Shown here: one piece after another, positions 1 to 9,573 of the stretch | Position numbering within the stretch: the stretch's first letter is position 1 | Layout of the letters: every line of letters begins with the position of its first letter | NCBI GenBank assembly: GCA_021324115.1 | Contig: JAJPJS010000027.1 | Location: 1-64,000 of the forward strand | DNA: 64,000 nt | Reading direction: 5' to 3' | Source: Nitrososphaerota archaeon | GTDB taxonomy: Archaea; Thermoproteota; Nitrososphaeria; Conexivisphaerales; DTJL01 | Position numbers and translations under genes: made by a program | Notes under the pieces: model-generated | Databases searched by the model: none | Told to the model about the DNA's origin: nothing | The model's input: the letters and a program-made list of their open reading frames with translations, nothing else

Positions 1-297
1 ATTGCCAAGAAATTCGGACTCGAGCTTGACATATTGGAGAGAAGATATCACTGGATGGAAATACCGGGCATACTCTCCAACTACAACTACTATCTGGATA
101 TCAAGGAGGATCCGTTAACACATGAGGTCCTGAAGGCAGAATACGCTCTAAGTCTTACTGCGTTACAGGCATTATCTATCGGATTGAAGGTAATTGATGC
201 AAACGAAAGAATTTATGATGAATTTCCGGAAGAAAATGATTCAGAGCAAGTCGCCGAGCGCGTGTATCACGTTTACGAGGAGGTATCAAAGGGATGA
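1..297 (+). CDS. C-terminal part of an unrecognised protein (5' truncated)
   Basis: The frame is open from the first base and ends at TGA 295-297, so only the last 98 residues of a longer protein are present. The fragment is acidic and mostly helical in character, ending in a Glu/Val-rich helix. A TTG at 34 could start an 87-residue protein, but the frame continues upstream without a stop, so a truncated gene is more likely. I do not recognise the family. It converges with the E1 gene on the other strand across 268 bases that hold nothing I can support. Confidence 0.6.
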   Translation: MAKKFGLELDILERRYHWMEIPGILSNYNYYLDIKEDPLTHEVLKAEYALSLTALQALSIGLKVIDANERIYDEFPEENDSEQVAERVYHVYEEVSKG

Positions 298-565
298 CAA
301 GTGATCGTTAATGCTCATTTGGGGATATTCGACCTTGAAACAATCCATGTCAGGCTGCCAAAGTCATGCAACGTTGATCGCTTCACAACAAGACTTCATG
401 ATGTCCGCTAAAAGAGGACTGGTTTTCTGACCCATTCGTTATCGGATGACCCGAGTCGATTTCTTTCGAATTCAACATAAATATGAAGTTACATATTAGT
501 TTCACTTTGAAGCCCATCAGAGACAATGAAGCTAAATTTCGACGAATTTGATAAGCACGAGTCAA

Positions 566-2704
566 TCAATAAGATAGTAGTTGCTTTATCGAATTTGCTA
601 TCCTTTCGGGTGTAGGTATGTAGTATTTCTGAAGTAAAGATAAGGGATTGACGATGTCATAACCAGTAACTCTCTTCACGGGTGCTTTGAGCGAGAGGAG
701 ACATTCGTCGGTTATTCTCGCAGCGACTTCTGCTCCAACGCCCAAATTTCTGGGGGCTTCATGGACTACTACAGCCCTCCCTGTTCTCTCCACAGAAGTT
801 CTTACTGTTGAGAAATCCATCGGAGAAAGTGTTCTCAATTCAATAACTTCAGCTTTGCAATCTCCTCGTGAGCTTAAGGCATCCACAGCCTCAAGGGTTG
901 GCCATACCATTGCGCCATACGTAATAACCGTCACATCGACCCCAGTTCTAAGAACCTTCGCCTTCCCGATTGGTATTTTGTATCTTTCTTCTGGGACTGG
1001 AAGTCTAGGCGAGTCGTAATAACGCTTTGGTTCCATAAATATTACAGGGTTTTCCTCTTCAAGAGCCGAGGCGAGTAGTCCCTTCGCGTCGATGGGGTTG
1101 GAGGGAACAACCACTTTAAGACCTGGTGTGTGGCAAAATATTGCCTCATTCGAATCCAGATGAAGTTCGGGGGCGTGCAAACCTCCACCGTACGGGAACC
1201 GTATTACACCCCTTGCAAAGAAGCGGCCCCTGCTCCTGTTCCTTATTCTTGAGATATGGGTAACCAGCTGGTCATACGCGGGAGGGGTGAACCCCTCAAA
1301 CTGGAACTCCGCCACAGGAATCATTCCGCCCACAGATAGGCCGAAGAAGAGGCCTGCTATTCCAAGCTCTGAGAGTGGAGTGTCAAAAACCCTCTCAGAG
1401 CCAAACTCCTCCTGTAGCCCCTTTGTTACCTGGAACACTCCGCCGTTTCTTCCAACGTCTTCTCCGAACACCACTATTCTTTTGTCCCTCTCAAGCTCCT
1501 GCCGAAGTGCCATGTTGATGGCGTTTCTTATGTTGACGTTAGGCTTGCCCCCTTCTGGAATCGATTCATCAGGAATATCGGGTGTGGGTAGCCGGGTCTG
1601 GAAGTCTTCATTCATCTCTTTGATGATGTCTGGCGTGGGCTTATCATACGTGTAGTTGAACATCTCAAGGGCATCGGGAGGTTGCACCTTCCTGAAGGCA
1701 TCTACCGCGTCCCTGACCCTCTTTTCCATCTCCCCAAGAAGAGTAGACCTCTCCTGCTCGCTGAGCAGGTTCCTGCTCATCATGTACCTTTCCAGCCTCA
1801 GGATGGGATCCCTCTGCTGCCACTCCTCAATCTCCTCAGGAGGCTGAAGCTTGTGTGAAACCAGTTCAGCGGTGGTGTGCACGCCCATCCTGTAGGTGTA
1901 CAGCTCTAACAGCGTTGGTCCTTCCCCATTTCGAGCCTTTTGAAGTGCATAGTCGGTGGCTTCGTAAACCGCAATAGCATCATTCCCGTCTACGAGCAGT
2001 CCTTCAAACCCGTATGATACTGCCTTCTGCGCTATCGTCTTTGATGCCGTTTGTTTTGTCCTTGGCACAGAAATGGCATACTGATTGTTTTCGACGACTG
2101 CGACGAGTGGAAGATGAAATGTTCCTGCCATGTTCATCCCTTCATGAAAGTCTCCCTTCGACGTCCCTCCGTCACCTGTAGTTACCAGGACTGCGGACCC
2201 GGTTCCCTTGATCTTTTGAGCAAGAGCAAGGCCGCTGGCGTGAGGAATCTGGGTTCCTACGGCAATCGAAAAGGGTAGCATGTTGACACCCTCGGGTATC
2301 AACATACCCCTTTCATCTCCAGCCCAATAAAGAAGTATCTTTTCGGGTTCCAGCCCCCTCAGGGTTACCGCCATGGAATCCCTGTACATGGGAACGAACC
2401 AGTCGTCCTTACCAAGCGCCAGTGCAACACCAGCCTGGGCCGCTTCCTGACCTCTGTACGGCGCATAGGTTCCTATAACCCTGAATGTTGAAAGTTTGGA
2501 CGCCTGCTCATCGAAAATCCTCCCAAACATCATTTCAGCCCACATCGTCTTGAGCAAGGCGACAGGCAATTCGGGAGACTCGTCAATCGGGTTACCAGAA
2601 ATATCTAGCCTGCGGTACATCAGGTCATCAATGGTTGTGGTTTCTTCCAGACCGAACTGCTTTTCGCTGAATGGCTTGAATCTATGCGACTTCAATAACG
2701 CCAA
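566..2704 (-). CDS. 2-oxoacid dehydrogenase E1, alpha and beta subunits fused
   Basis: Thiamine-diphosphate-dependent E1 of a pyruvate or branched-chain 2-oxoacid dehydrogenase complex, which decarboxylates the oxoacid and acylates the lipoyl group of E2. Residues 1 to about 370 are the alpha subunit, with the ThDP motif GDG at 177-179 ending in ENN at 205-207. From about residue 390 the beta subunit follows (GEDVGRNGGVF, then FPYGGG and HTPGLKVVVPS). The subunits are separate genes in most archaea. The loop after HTT, normally rich in SDD/YR, reads AELVSHK. The start is TTG with a GGAG ribosome site about 9 bases upstream. No E2 or E3 gene lies in this window, so the substrate cannot be decided. 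Confidence 0.92.
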   Translation of the reverse strand: MALLKSHRFKPFSEKQFGLEETTTIDDLMYRRLDISGNPIDESPELPVALLKTMWAEMMFGRIFDEQASKLSTFRVIGTYAPYRGQEAAQAGVALALGKDDWFVPMYRDSMAVTLRGLEPEKILLYWAGDERGMLIPEGVNMLPFSIAVGTQIPHASGLALAQKIKGTGSAVLVTTGDGGTSKGDFHEGMNMAGTFHLPLVAVVENNQYAISVPRTKQTASKTIAQKAVSYGFEGLLVDGNDAIAVYEATDYALQKARNGEGPTLLELYTYRMGVHTTAELVSHKLQPPEEIEEWQQRDPILRLERYMMSRNLLSEQERSTLLGEMEKRVRDAVDAFRKVQPPDALEMFNYTYDKPTPDIIKEMNEDFQTRLPTPDIPDESIPEGGKPNVNIRNAINMALRQELERDKRIVVFGEDVGRNGGVFQVTKGLQEEFGSERVFDTPLSELGIAGLFFGLSVGGMIPVAEFQFEGFTPPAYDQLVTHISRIRNRSRGRFFARGVIRFPYGGGLHAPELHLDSNEAIFCHTPGLKVVVPSNPIDAKGLLASALEEENPVIFMEPKRYYDSPRLPVPEERYKIPIGKAKVLRTGVDVTVITYGAMVWPTLEAVDALSSRGDCKAEVIELRTLSPMDFSTVRTSVERTGRAVVVHEAPRNLGVGAEVAARITDECLLSLKAPVKRVTGYDIVNPLSLLQKYYIPTPERIANSIKQLLSY

Positions 2705-3126
2705 AGCACATCTCCTGTCCTTAGAAGCAGGATGTTAAAATAACTATTCACACTTTATCCTCACGATGTGGGATCTATAAATGGCGTACGTCAAAAGCAG
2801 AAGTGCATCGATTCCCGCCTATTGTTTTCAATTGAAGATTTGATTCATACGCCTTATCTGACTTCAAATCTGTGCGGCTCGAGTCAATCGCAAAATTCGC
2901 TGACAGTCAACCTGCATCTGTCCAAAAGGACGATGATTCGGGACAGGTGTTTGAGTTGAACAGAGATGGATGGAACTGGGCTACAACACTCATGCTGCTC
3001 CGTCCCATCTTCGGAGGCAGATACAGTAATATTACAAGCTAGCCACTCCTCCCACCACACATGGAGAGACCGCCCGCTCATTTGCTGGAATGACTTAAGT
3101 AACGAATGTGGCTCCCCATCTGTTCA
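2705..3126. other. Divergent intergenic region, no gene seen
   Basis: These 422 bases separate the leftward E1 gene from the rightward ABC transporter. The short frames inside look like chance: no ribosome site, odd composition, and they overlap each other on opposite strands. An AT-rich TTTATAG-like box on the minus strand near 2774 may serve E1. TTAAGTAA near 3092 on the plus strand lies about 30 bases before the ATG at 3127 and is a plausible promoter for the transporter. Confidence 0.4.
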
Positions 3127-3888
3127 ATGACAGCTTCCGGCGAAGCCATACGAGTCGACGACCTGGTTGTGCGGTATGGGCAGAAGACAGCCGTGAACCA
3201 TCTTTCATTTTCTGTTAAGAAAGGGGAGATCTATGGACTACTGGGTCCGAATGGGGCAGGAAAGACGTCCACGATAAAAGCTCTCATCGGTCTGACAGAG
3301 AGAGATTCCGGAACCGTGGAGGTTTTAGGCAGAGATATAGACAGCGATGCTGTCTGGATAAAGGGAAAGATTGGAGTCGTTCCTGAGAATCCGGTTCTTT
3401 TTGATTCACTGACTCCGAACGAATTTCTCGAGCTGGTTGCCTCCCTAAGAAAGCTACCCGACATGAAGAAAACTAGATCTCTTGTGACTGCGTTCGAATT
3501 TGATGAATTCATGGACACGCCTATCGCATCCCTTTCCATGGGAAACAAGCAGAAGGTGACGGTCATAGCCGCTCTGATGCATGGACCTGAGGTTCTGATA
3601 CTTGACGAACCATTCAACGGGTTAGACGTAAGGTCCGTCAGAATATTCAAGGACCTGCTCGTGAGGCATACCTCCGGAGGTGGTGCAGTCCTGTTTTCGA
3701 CTCATATAATGGATGTTGCGGAGAGAATATGCAACGAAGTGGGCATAATAGACCAGGGCGCCAAGGTGGCGGAGGGGACAATGGAGCAGTTGAAAGCCAG
3801 CATACATGGTTCTACACTTGAAGAAGTGTTCCTGAAGGCCACTAACATGGAGAAGGAGATAGACGAAGTGCTCAAGGCATTAGAGTGA
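3127..3888 (+). CDS. ABC-2 type transporter, ATP-binding subunit
   Basis: ATPase of an ABC exporter, acting at the inner face of the membrane with the permease encoded next. Walker A GPNGAGKT lies at about residues 40-47, the signature is LSMGNKQK (a variant of LSGGQ), Walker B is VLILDEPFNGLD and the switch is STH. The 253-residue length fits this class. I chose ATG 3127 over the upstream ATG 3106 because the region before it encodes no conserved sequence and a TATA-like box sits about 30 bases upstream. The stop overlaps the permease start by four bases, so the two are translated together. The exported substrate cannot be told. Confidence 0.88.
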   Translation: MTASGEAIRVDDLVVRYGQKTAVNHLSFSVKKGEIYGLLGPNGAGKTSTIKALIGLTERDSGTVEVLGRDIDSDAVWIKGKIGVVPENPVLFDSLTPNEFLELVASLRKLPDMKKTRSLVTAFEFDEFMDTPIASLSMGNKQKVTVIAALMHGPEVLILDEPFNGLDVRSVRIFKDLLVRHTSGGGAVLFSTHIMDVAERICNEVGIIDQGAKVAEGTMEQLKASIHGSTLEEVFLKATNMEKEIDEVLKALE

Positions 3889-5447
3889 CCTATTTGAAAG
3901 ATGCCAATGCGAATGAGGTCGAAGCTTCGGGGGCCGACCCATCCCCTTCTCCCAAAGTCAAACTCGTAGACTATGTGGCAAGGGAACTGCTCTACCAAGG
4001 GTATGTTGCAAGCCGATTAACAGGAATGACGCCGTCTAATATGAGAAGAGCGATAGGCTCTGCGACGAGGTCCAAGTATCTGATAGCCTTGCCCTTTGCG
4101 TTTCTGCTCTTGCTGATTATGGCCGAAGCAAGATTTCTACCGCTGAATGGATACCTTACGTATCCAATTGGGGTGTTGATCTGGACATTTATGCCTGTTT
4201 TTATCTCCGTTATGCAGATATCATATGGAGCATCGGCTGGTCCGCAGATAAGGGATACGTTGCTCACCCTGCCTCTCAGTGATGGTGATGTCAAAACCGT
4301 TGCATCTGGCGCGCTGATTTCATCACTCAAGATCCCACTATTGGTATCCGTCGCCATACTCCTCATAGCCGGATTGGTGCTGGGTCCCTGGTTGATGCTT
4401 GCCGGAATCCTTGCTGCGGTTCTTTCAACAGCCCTGGCGCTCATTGCAGTTTCCGCAATAGTTCGGGCCTACCGGAGACTTGGCACAAACAGCAGGTTAT
4501 CCACCCTGATAAGAATCATCACAGTGATACCCATACTCCTATTTTCACTCGTTCTAGGATATGTGCAGTCCAGCAAGGTTCAGATTTCTTTCTTTCAGGC
4601 GACATATGTACCCGTCTTGAATTTGGATGGAGTCGCACAGGGACATGGATTGGCATTGATAATCTCGCTAGTCTACACAGTACCTGTGGCCATCGTAGGA
4701 TATGTCGCCTTCAGGAGAACCTCTGTAGCCCTCCTTTCACCATTGACATTCTTTGCGAGCAGGAGAGGAAGCTTCAGGGCAATGGTCCGTCCACCAATAA
4801 CGGCACTCGTTCTTTCTGATTTTCGCCAGATGCTTCGATCACCTAGACTGGTGGGCTTTATCATCGTTCCTTTCATTTATGTCATAATAACAATATACTC
4901 GAGCGTAGTGTCCGCTCAGTCGGGCGCAGCAGAATCCTATCCTGCGCTTTTCATTTCAAGCGTGCTACCGGTGGCTGCAATTTCCTCCTTTCTTGCATAC
5001 GTTCTTTATCTTACAGAGCTCAGGGGATTATCCTACTTTATGACGCTGCCCCTGGGCAGGTTTACCAACGTAAAGAGTAAGCTCGCGGTGACTATACTCT
5101 TTTACGGAGTATCGGCGGCCCTTCTCGGAGTTACGTTCACGGCGGTTACAGGAAATGCTGACCTGTTCATACCAATCGTTGCATTCATGTTGACCGTGGT
5201 CGCATGCGTCCTTTACACCGCCCTTTACTTCCACTACACCGTAAAATCGATGGCACTGGGGGTGCTCGGCTTCGTCAACACGGTGGTGTACACGATAGTG
5301 AACCTGATCGTTTTTGGCATACCTGCAGCATCTTTCGTTGTAGCACTTTTTCTGTACGGTAACTTCGTGTACCCAACCCTGATACTGGCCGGCTCCTCGC
5401 TCATCGAGATAGCGATCCTTCTACTTCTACTCGTGAGGGCTAGCTGA
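3885..5447 (+). CDS. ABC-2 type transporter, membrane permease
   Basis: Integral membrane partner of the ATPase just upstream, starting at GTG inside that gene's stop (GTGA). The 520 residues contain a hydrophilic first 60 residues and then about twelve hydrophobic segments, arranged as two halves separated by a charged stretch near residues 290-310. This is the size of two fused six-helix ABC-2 units. I see no sequence motif that reveals the substrate. Antibiotic, lipid or peptide export would all be compatible. Confidence 0.8.
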   Translation: MTYLKDANANEVEASGADPSPSPKVKLVDYVARELLYQGYVASRLTGMTPSNMRRAIGSATRSKYLIALPFAFLLLLIMAEARFLPLNGYLTYPIGVLIWTFMPVFISVMQISYGASAGPQIRDTLLTLPLSDGDVKTVASGALISSLKIPLLVSVAILLIAGLVLGPWLMLAGILAAVLSTALALIAVSAIVRAYRRLGTNSRLSTLIRIITVIPILLFSLVLGYVQSSKVQISFFQATYVPVLNLDGVAQGHGLALIISLVYTVPVAIVGYVAFRRTSVALLSPLTFFASRRGSFRAMVRPPITALVLSDFRQMLRSPRLVGFIIVPFIYVIITIYSSVVSAQSGAAESYPALFISSVLPVAAISSFLAYVLYLTELRGLSYFMTLPLGRFTNVKSKLAVTILFYGVSAALLGVTFTAVTGNADLFIPIVAFMLTVVACVLYTALYFHYTVKSMALGVLGFVNTVVYTIVNLIVFGIPAASFVVALFLYGNFVYPTLILAGSSLIEIAILLLLLVRAS

Positions 5448-5474
5448 ACGGAGTGTAGTACCAATTCTCTTAGA

Positions 5475-8378
5475 GTGCACGGCAACTCTTTAAGCGACAG
5501 TACACCGGAGCAGAAGCGAGCCGGCTTGGCTGAAAGTGTTGATTTTAGCTACCTCGCGGAAGAGGTGAGACAGGCAGCATACAGCTCTGGTATTACAACG
5601 CCGACTCCGCCGCAGCTTCTTGCATCACCTCGTGTAGCAAGAGGAGAAAACCTACTCATAGTTGCGCCGACGGGTTCGGGGAAGACCGAAGCCGCGATAT
5701 TACCCATCTTGAGCAGAGTAATTCATTCACTGGGAAAGGGACGTTACATTTCCGTCCTGTATATCACTCCATTGAGAGCATTAAATCGCGATATGTTCAA
5801 GAGACTCAGCGAACTCTGCGCAAGACTGGGTCTTTCGATAGATGTCAGACATGGCGATACGCCCACTTCTCAGAGGTCCAGGCAGAGTAACAGACCTCCT
5901 GATCTGCTAGTTACCACTCCAGAGTCTCTGCAGGCGATACTCCCAGGATCGAGAATGAGGCAGAATCTAACTGGATTGCAGGCGGTCGTTGTGGACGAGC
6001 TCCACCAGCTGATAGAGAGTAAGAGGGGTGAACAGCTAGCAGTTGGCCTTGAAAGGCTCAGAAGAATTGCTCCAAATTTTCAGGTTGTGGCTCTTTCAGC
6101 GACGATAGGTTCACCAAAGACGGCGGCTGACTACATATTTTCGGCGATACCTCACGACCTAGTGGTTGCAAGTGCGACAAAGGAGTATGACTACAGGGTG
6201 ATCTATCCGACCCCTAACGAAGATGATTATTCCATATCCGAATCTACCTTTTCTTCGCTCGACCTGGCTAGCAGGCTTTCGACGATAGATTCCTTGATCG
6301 AAGCCCATGGCTCGACTTTGATATTCGTAAATAGCAGAACGATAGCCGAAATGCTGGGCGAAAAACTGTCCCGTCTTAGGAAAGATGTGGGGGTCCACCA
6401 CGGCTCACTCCCCAGGGAAGAAAGGGAGAGAGTCGAAGAGGAATTCAGAAGGGGCAGGATAAAAGCTCTGGTTTGTACGTCAACCCTTGAGCTGGGAATC
6501 GACATCGGGCTTGTCGACTTGGTGATAATGTACATGTCTCCAAGGCAGGTATCGGCGCTGGTGCAACGTGTTGGTAGAGCAGGTCACTCCCTTTCAAGAA
6601 TATCGAATGGAATCACCATATGTGTCTCCGCGGAGGATGTTCTCGAAGCCTGCGCAGCAATTCTGGAGGCCAGAAAAGGGAGACTCGAGAGGACAGAACC
6701 GTATTATGGCTCTCTTGATGTGCTCTCGCACCAGGTAGCTGGGCTTCTTCTAGAGAGAGATTCCATTCGGTTCGACGAGGCTCTGGATTTTCTGCGCCGA
6801 ACCTCACCATACAGGGAACTTGATTCAGCTACACTCAACCGCGTGGTCAGGTACATGGCTGAACTAAGGAAGCTGAAGATTGAGGGGGATGCAATGGTGA
6901 GAAACAGGGCCACCAGGGAATACTACTACCAGAACCTTTCCACGATACCGGATGAAACGAGGTACCTTGTCGTCGACCTTGCATCAAATCAGAGGATTGG
7001 TATACTTGGCGAAGAGTTTGTCTTGCTGCAGGTCAGAGTTGGCGTTCACATCATCCTGAAGGGCAGAGTATGGCAGGTAGAAAAGGTCTCGGATGACAGA
7101 AAAGTGTACGTGACTTCAGTCGAAGACCCCCTTGCCGCCGTCCCAGGCTGGGATGGAGAGATGATTCCCTTACCGATGGAACTTGCCAGGTGTGTAGGCA
7201 CACTCAGAAGAATGGTGGCAGATGCCATCAAGACATACGGAGGCGCCAATTCCGTACCTCTGTTGTGTTCATCGTTACCCGCGGATGCCGATGCGGTAAG
7301 GAAAGTAATCGAAGAGATAGATGAACACCTCAGCATGGGCGCTGCTCTTCCAACAGAGAAAACTGTACTGGTGGAAGGATTCGGAAATCATCTTGTGCTC
7401 CACCTCTGCTTCGGAGAAAGGGTGAACAGAACTTTCGGCTTTTCGTTCGAAGAACTGCTTTCGAGAAAGGGGCTCGTCCGCAGATGGTGGATGGATGGGT
7501 ACAGGATACTCTTCGAACTGACGGCGAATACGGAAGACATTGGCTTGGAACGGCTTGCAAATGAGCTGTTTTCAATATCAGGAGAAGAATTGGCAGAGCT
7601 TTACGCAACCGCCTCAAAGAGGAACTTTCCGTTCCCTGCAAGGGTCAAGGTTGTAGGCGAAAGATTCGGCGCGATTCCCAGAGGAAAATACATCTCGCAT
7701 CCGAACCTGTGCTCTCTTCCGACAAGATTCGAGACTACTCCCGTGTTCGAAGAAGCGATCAGGGAAACAGGAAGGGACCTCATCGACATGTCTTCTGCAC
7801 AAAACCTATTATCCTCGGTCCGGAATGGAAGCGTCACAGTCTCTGTGTTTCAGGCCAGAGAAAAACCTACACCTCTTGCCTATCACATTCTCTACAAGTA
7901 TCTGGACTTCCCCGAGGCCGTGGCTCCAGAAAATCTTAGAAGAAGTACAGTCCAGAGGATGAAACTGCTCACGTCAGGCACAGATGTCGAACTTATATGC
8001 ATGAAATGCGGTAATCAAGGTGACAGGACCACGATCGGTCAACTTGACGAGGAACCAGGCTGCGGAGTGTGCGGATCCAAATTGGTAGCTCCGCTATTCT
8101 GGCCGGATACAAAAAGTCCGGAACTGGTCAGAAGGAGGCTCTCTTCCTCCTTGCTTACCGACGAAGAAAGGAATGAACTTTCCAGGTTGAGAAGATGCGC
8201 TGACCTGGTTCTGTCTTACGGCAAGAAGGCGATCATTGCCCTTTCAGTTTACGGGATAGGACCCCAGACTGCATCGAGGATTCTTGCAAGAATGCATGAG
8301 AATGAAGGCGATTTCTATCGTTCCCTTCTTGATGCCAAGTTGAAGTTCATCACGACGAGACAGTTCTGGCAGGACTGA
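5475..8378 (+). CDS. lhr: Lhr-family superfamily 2 helicase (archaeal type, with C-terminal Cys4 motif)
   Basis: ATP-dependent 3'-5' DNA helicase of the Large-helicase-related family, involved in DNA repair or RNA metabolism. Walker A APTGSGKT is at 64-71, the DEAD-box equivalent is DELH at 174-177, motif III is SAT, and motif VI is QRVGRAGH. After the two RecA-like domains come the winged-helix and beta-barrel regions typical of Lhr. Near residues 842-866 there is CMKC and, about 20 residues later, CGVC, a likely zinc-binding tetrad. The 967-residue length is close to archaeal Lhr1-type proteins. The start is GTG 5475, 27 bases after the permease stop. No partner nuclease lies beside it. Confidence 0.92.
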   Translation: MHGNSLSDSTPEQKRAGLAESVDFSYLAEEVRQAAYSSGITTPTPPQLLASPRVARGENLLIVAPTGSGKTEAAILPILSRVIHSLGKGRYISVLYITPLRALNRDMFKRLSELCARLGLSIDVRHGDTPTSQRSRQSNRPPDLLVTTPESLQAILPGSRMRQNLTGLQAVVVDELHQLIESKRGEQLAVGLERLRRIAPNFQVVALSATIGSPKTAADYIFSAIPHDLVVASATKEYDYRVIYPTPNEDDYSISESTFSSLDLASRLSTIDSLIEAHGSTLIFVNSRTIAEMLGEKLSRLRKDVGVHHGSLPREERERVEEEFRRGRIKALVCTSTLELGIDIGLVDLVIMYMSPRQVSALVQRVGRAGHSLSRISNGITICVSAEDVLEACAAILEARKGRLERTEPYYGSLDVLSHQVAGLLLERDSIRFDEALDFLRRTSPYRELDSATLNRVVRYMAELRKLKIEGDAMVRNRATREYYYQNLSTIPDETRYLVVDLASNQRIGILGEEFVLLQVRVGVHIILKGRVWQVEKVSDDRKVYVTSVEDPLAAVPGWDGEMIPLPMELARCVGTLRRMVADAIKTYGGANSVPLLCSSLPADADAVRKVIEEIDEHLSMGAALPTEKTVLVEGFGNHLVLHLCFGERVNRTFGFSFEELLSRKGLVRRWWMDGYRILFELTANTEDIGLERLANELFSISGEELAELYATASKRNFPFPARVKVVGERFGAIPRGKYISHPNLCSLPTRFETTPVFEEAIRETGRDLIDMSSAQNLLSSVRNGSVTVSVFQAREKPTPLAYHILYKYLDFPEAVAPENLRRSTVQRMKLLTSGTDVELICMKCGNQGDRTTIGQLDEEPGCGVCGSKLVAPLFWPDTKSPELVRRRLSSSLLTDEERNELSRLRRCADLVLSYGKKAIIALSVYGIGPQTASRILARMHENEGDFYRSLLDAKLKFITTRQFWQD

Positions 8379-8525
8379 TATAGGGCGACGGCACAAGTCT
8401 TTTGCGATGTGTAGAAGAACCGAATGATGTACAATTGATTAATTGTCCGATGTGAAAGAGTGCAAGGTATGAACCTGTTATTCACGGAATCTTCTTTCAT
8501 TGAAAGGCATCATTAATCTCAAGGA

Positions 8526-8585
8526 CCATGGTGATGACAAAACAGCTAAATCTGGATTGTCGGAAGGGGCAGCTGGCTGAGATGG
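8526..8585 (+). ncRNA. Candidate box C/D guide RNA
   Basis: CCAT at 8526-8529 can pair with ATGG at 8582-8585. Just inside that stem are a perfect box C (GTGATGA, 8531-8537) and box D (CTGA, 8577-8580). A weak D' (CTGG, 8552-8555) and a weak C' (TGTCGGA-like, ending about 8564) leave a 12-base spacer before box D, the spacing usual in archaea. It ends immediately before the TTG start at 8587, so it could instead be plain 5' leader. I could not assign a methylation target. Confidence 0.3.
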
Positions 8586-8586
8586 G

Positions 8587-9573
8587 TTGCCTCAATGCAA
8601 GATATGCAATAAAAAATTCAGCACTCTTGACTCACTGGAACAGCATCATAGGACGGTACACCCGAAGATAAAATACACGGGCCCCAAAAAGGAAATGCCA
8701 AAACACTTCTACACCACCATATTCATCATAATTCTGGTCGCTGGAGGAGGAGTGGGGTACCTTGTATACTCCCAGCTACCGCACGGGAACAATAACCCCG
8801 GAATACTCGGGACCCCCATATCGTCAGACTTTTACGGGAACCTGACTTCTGTCACAGATGCCACGCTGAATTCGGTGGCAAACGTGAGTCTTTCTTACAT
8901 ACCAAGTACAATTTCGGGTCCTCCCTTGAATAAAAACGGTCTGCCAGAAGTGCTTTACATCGGCGGGGAGTTCTGCCCCTTTTGTGCCGGTCTTAGATGG
9001 AGCCTCTCAATAGCGCTCTCAAAATTCGGAAATCTCTCGGGTCTTGAGTACATGCTATCCGGCGTTAATGACGGTAACCTTTCCACTGTGACCTACAGCC
9101 ACGTAAACTTTACAAGTAGCTACATATCTTTCGTGGCAATAGAAGCCTTTGACAGGCAGAGAAACAACTATCAGCCTGTGCCGTCACAGGACCAGCAACT
9201 CTGGAGCCAGTATGACAGTAGCCTGGGCATACCCTTCCTTGATATTGGCAATCAGTACGTTCTCCTGAGTTCGCCATTTTCGCCTACGATTCTGACGGGT
9301 TTAAGTTGGGAGCAAATCTACTCACAACTCGATAACGTTAACAACTCGGTATCAAAGCAGATTGATGCTGGTGCAGCATCAATCATAGCGGCAATTTGCA
9401 AGGTGGATGGTGGAAAACCTGCGAATGTCTGCGGACAGCCTTACGCTCAGTTGGCACTCTTGTCTATGAATCCGAGTCCTGTAGTGGCCTATTCGACTGG
9501 GCAGAATACCTTATACGGAGTCGCGCAGGCGGAAGCTTATTCACCCAAATCGGGGGCAAGGGATGCTTTCTGA
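8587..9573 (+). CDS. C2H2 zinc finger - membrane anchor - thioredoxin-like (DUF929) protein
   Basis: Three parts are visible. Residues 4-25 form a textbook C2H2 finger: C4, C7, F11, L17, H20, H25. One transmembrane helix spans about 42-62. An extracytoplasmic part follows, with GGEFCPFC (C130-x2-C133) and the RWSL stretch typical of DUF929, a thioredoxin-fold family. The finger would lie in the cytoplasm and the CxxC domain outside. The VKOR-like gene starts inside its stop codon, so the two probably form an exported-protein disulfide system. The start is TTG; no in-frame ATG precedes the finger. What the finger binds is unknown; it could be nucleic acid, protein or only zinc. Confidence 0.85.
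   Translation: MPQCKICNKKFSTLDSLEQHHRTVHPKIKYTGPKKEMPKHFYTTIFIIILVAGGGVGYLVYSQLPHGNNNPGILGTPISSDFYGNLTSVTDATLNSVANVSLSYIPSTISGPPLNKNGLPEVLYIGGEFCPFCAGLRWSLSIALSKFGNLSGLEYMLSGVNDGNLSTVTYSHVNFTSSYISFVAIEAFDRQRNNYQPVPSQDQQLWSQYDSSLGIPFLDIGNQYVLLSSPFSPTILTGLSWEQIYSQLDNVNNSVSKQIDAGAASIIAAICKVDGGKPANVCGQPYAQLALLSMNPSPVVAYSTGQNTLYGVAQAEAYSPKSGARDAF

Noticed and set aside
383-565. 60-codon frame on the minus strand after the E1 gene
   Set aside because: No start signals and no recognisable features; it abuts the E1 stop by chance.
2884-3081. 65-codon frame on the minus strand in the E1/ABC gap
   Set aside because: Overlaps another open frame, has no ribosome site or TATA box at a useful distance, and low-complexity Cys/Trp-rich content.
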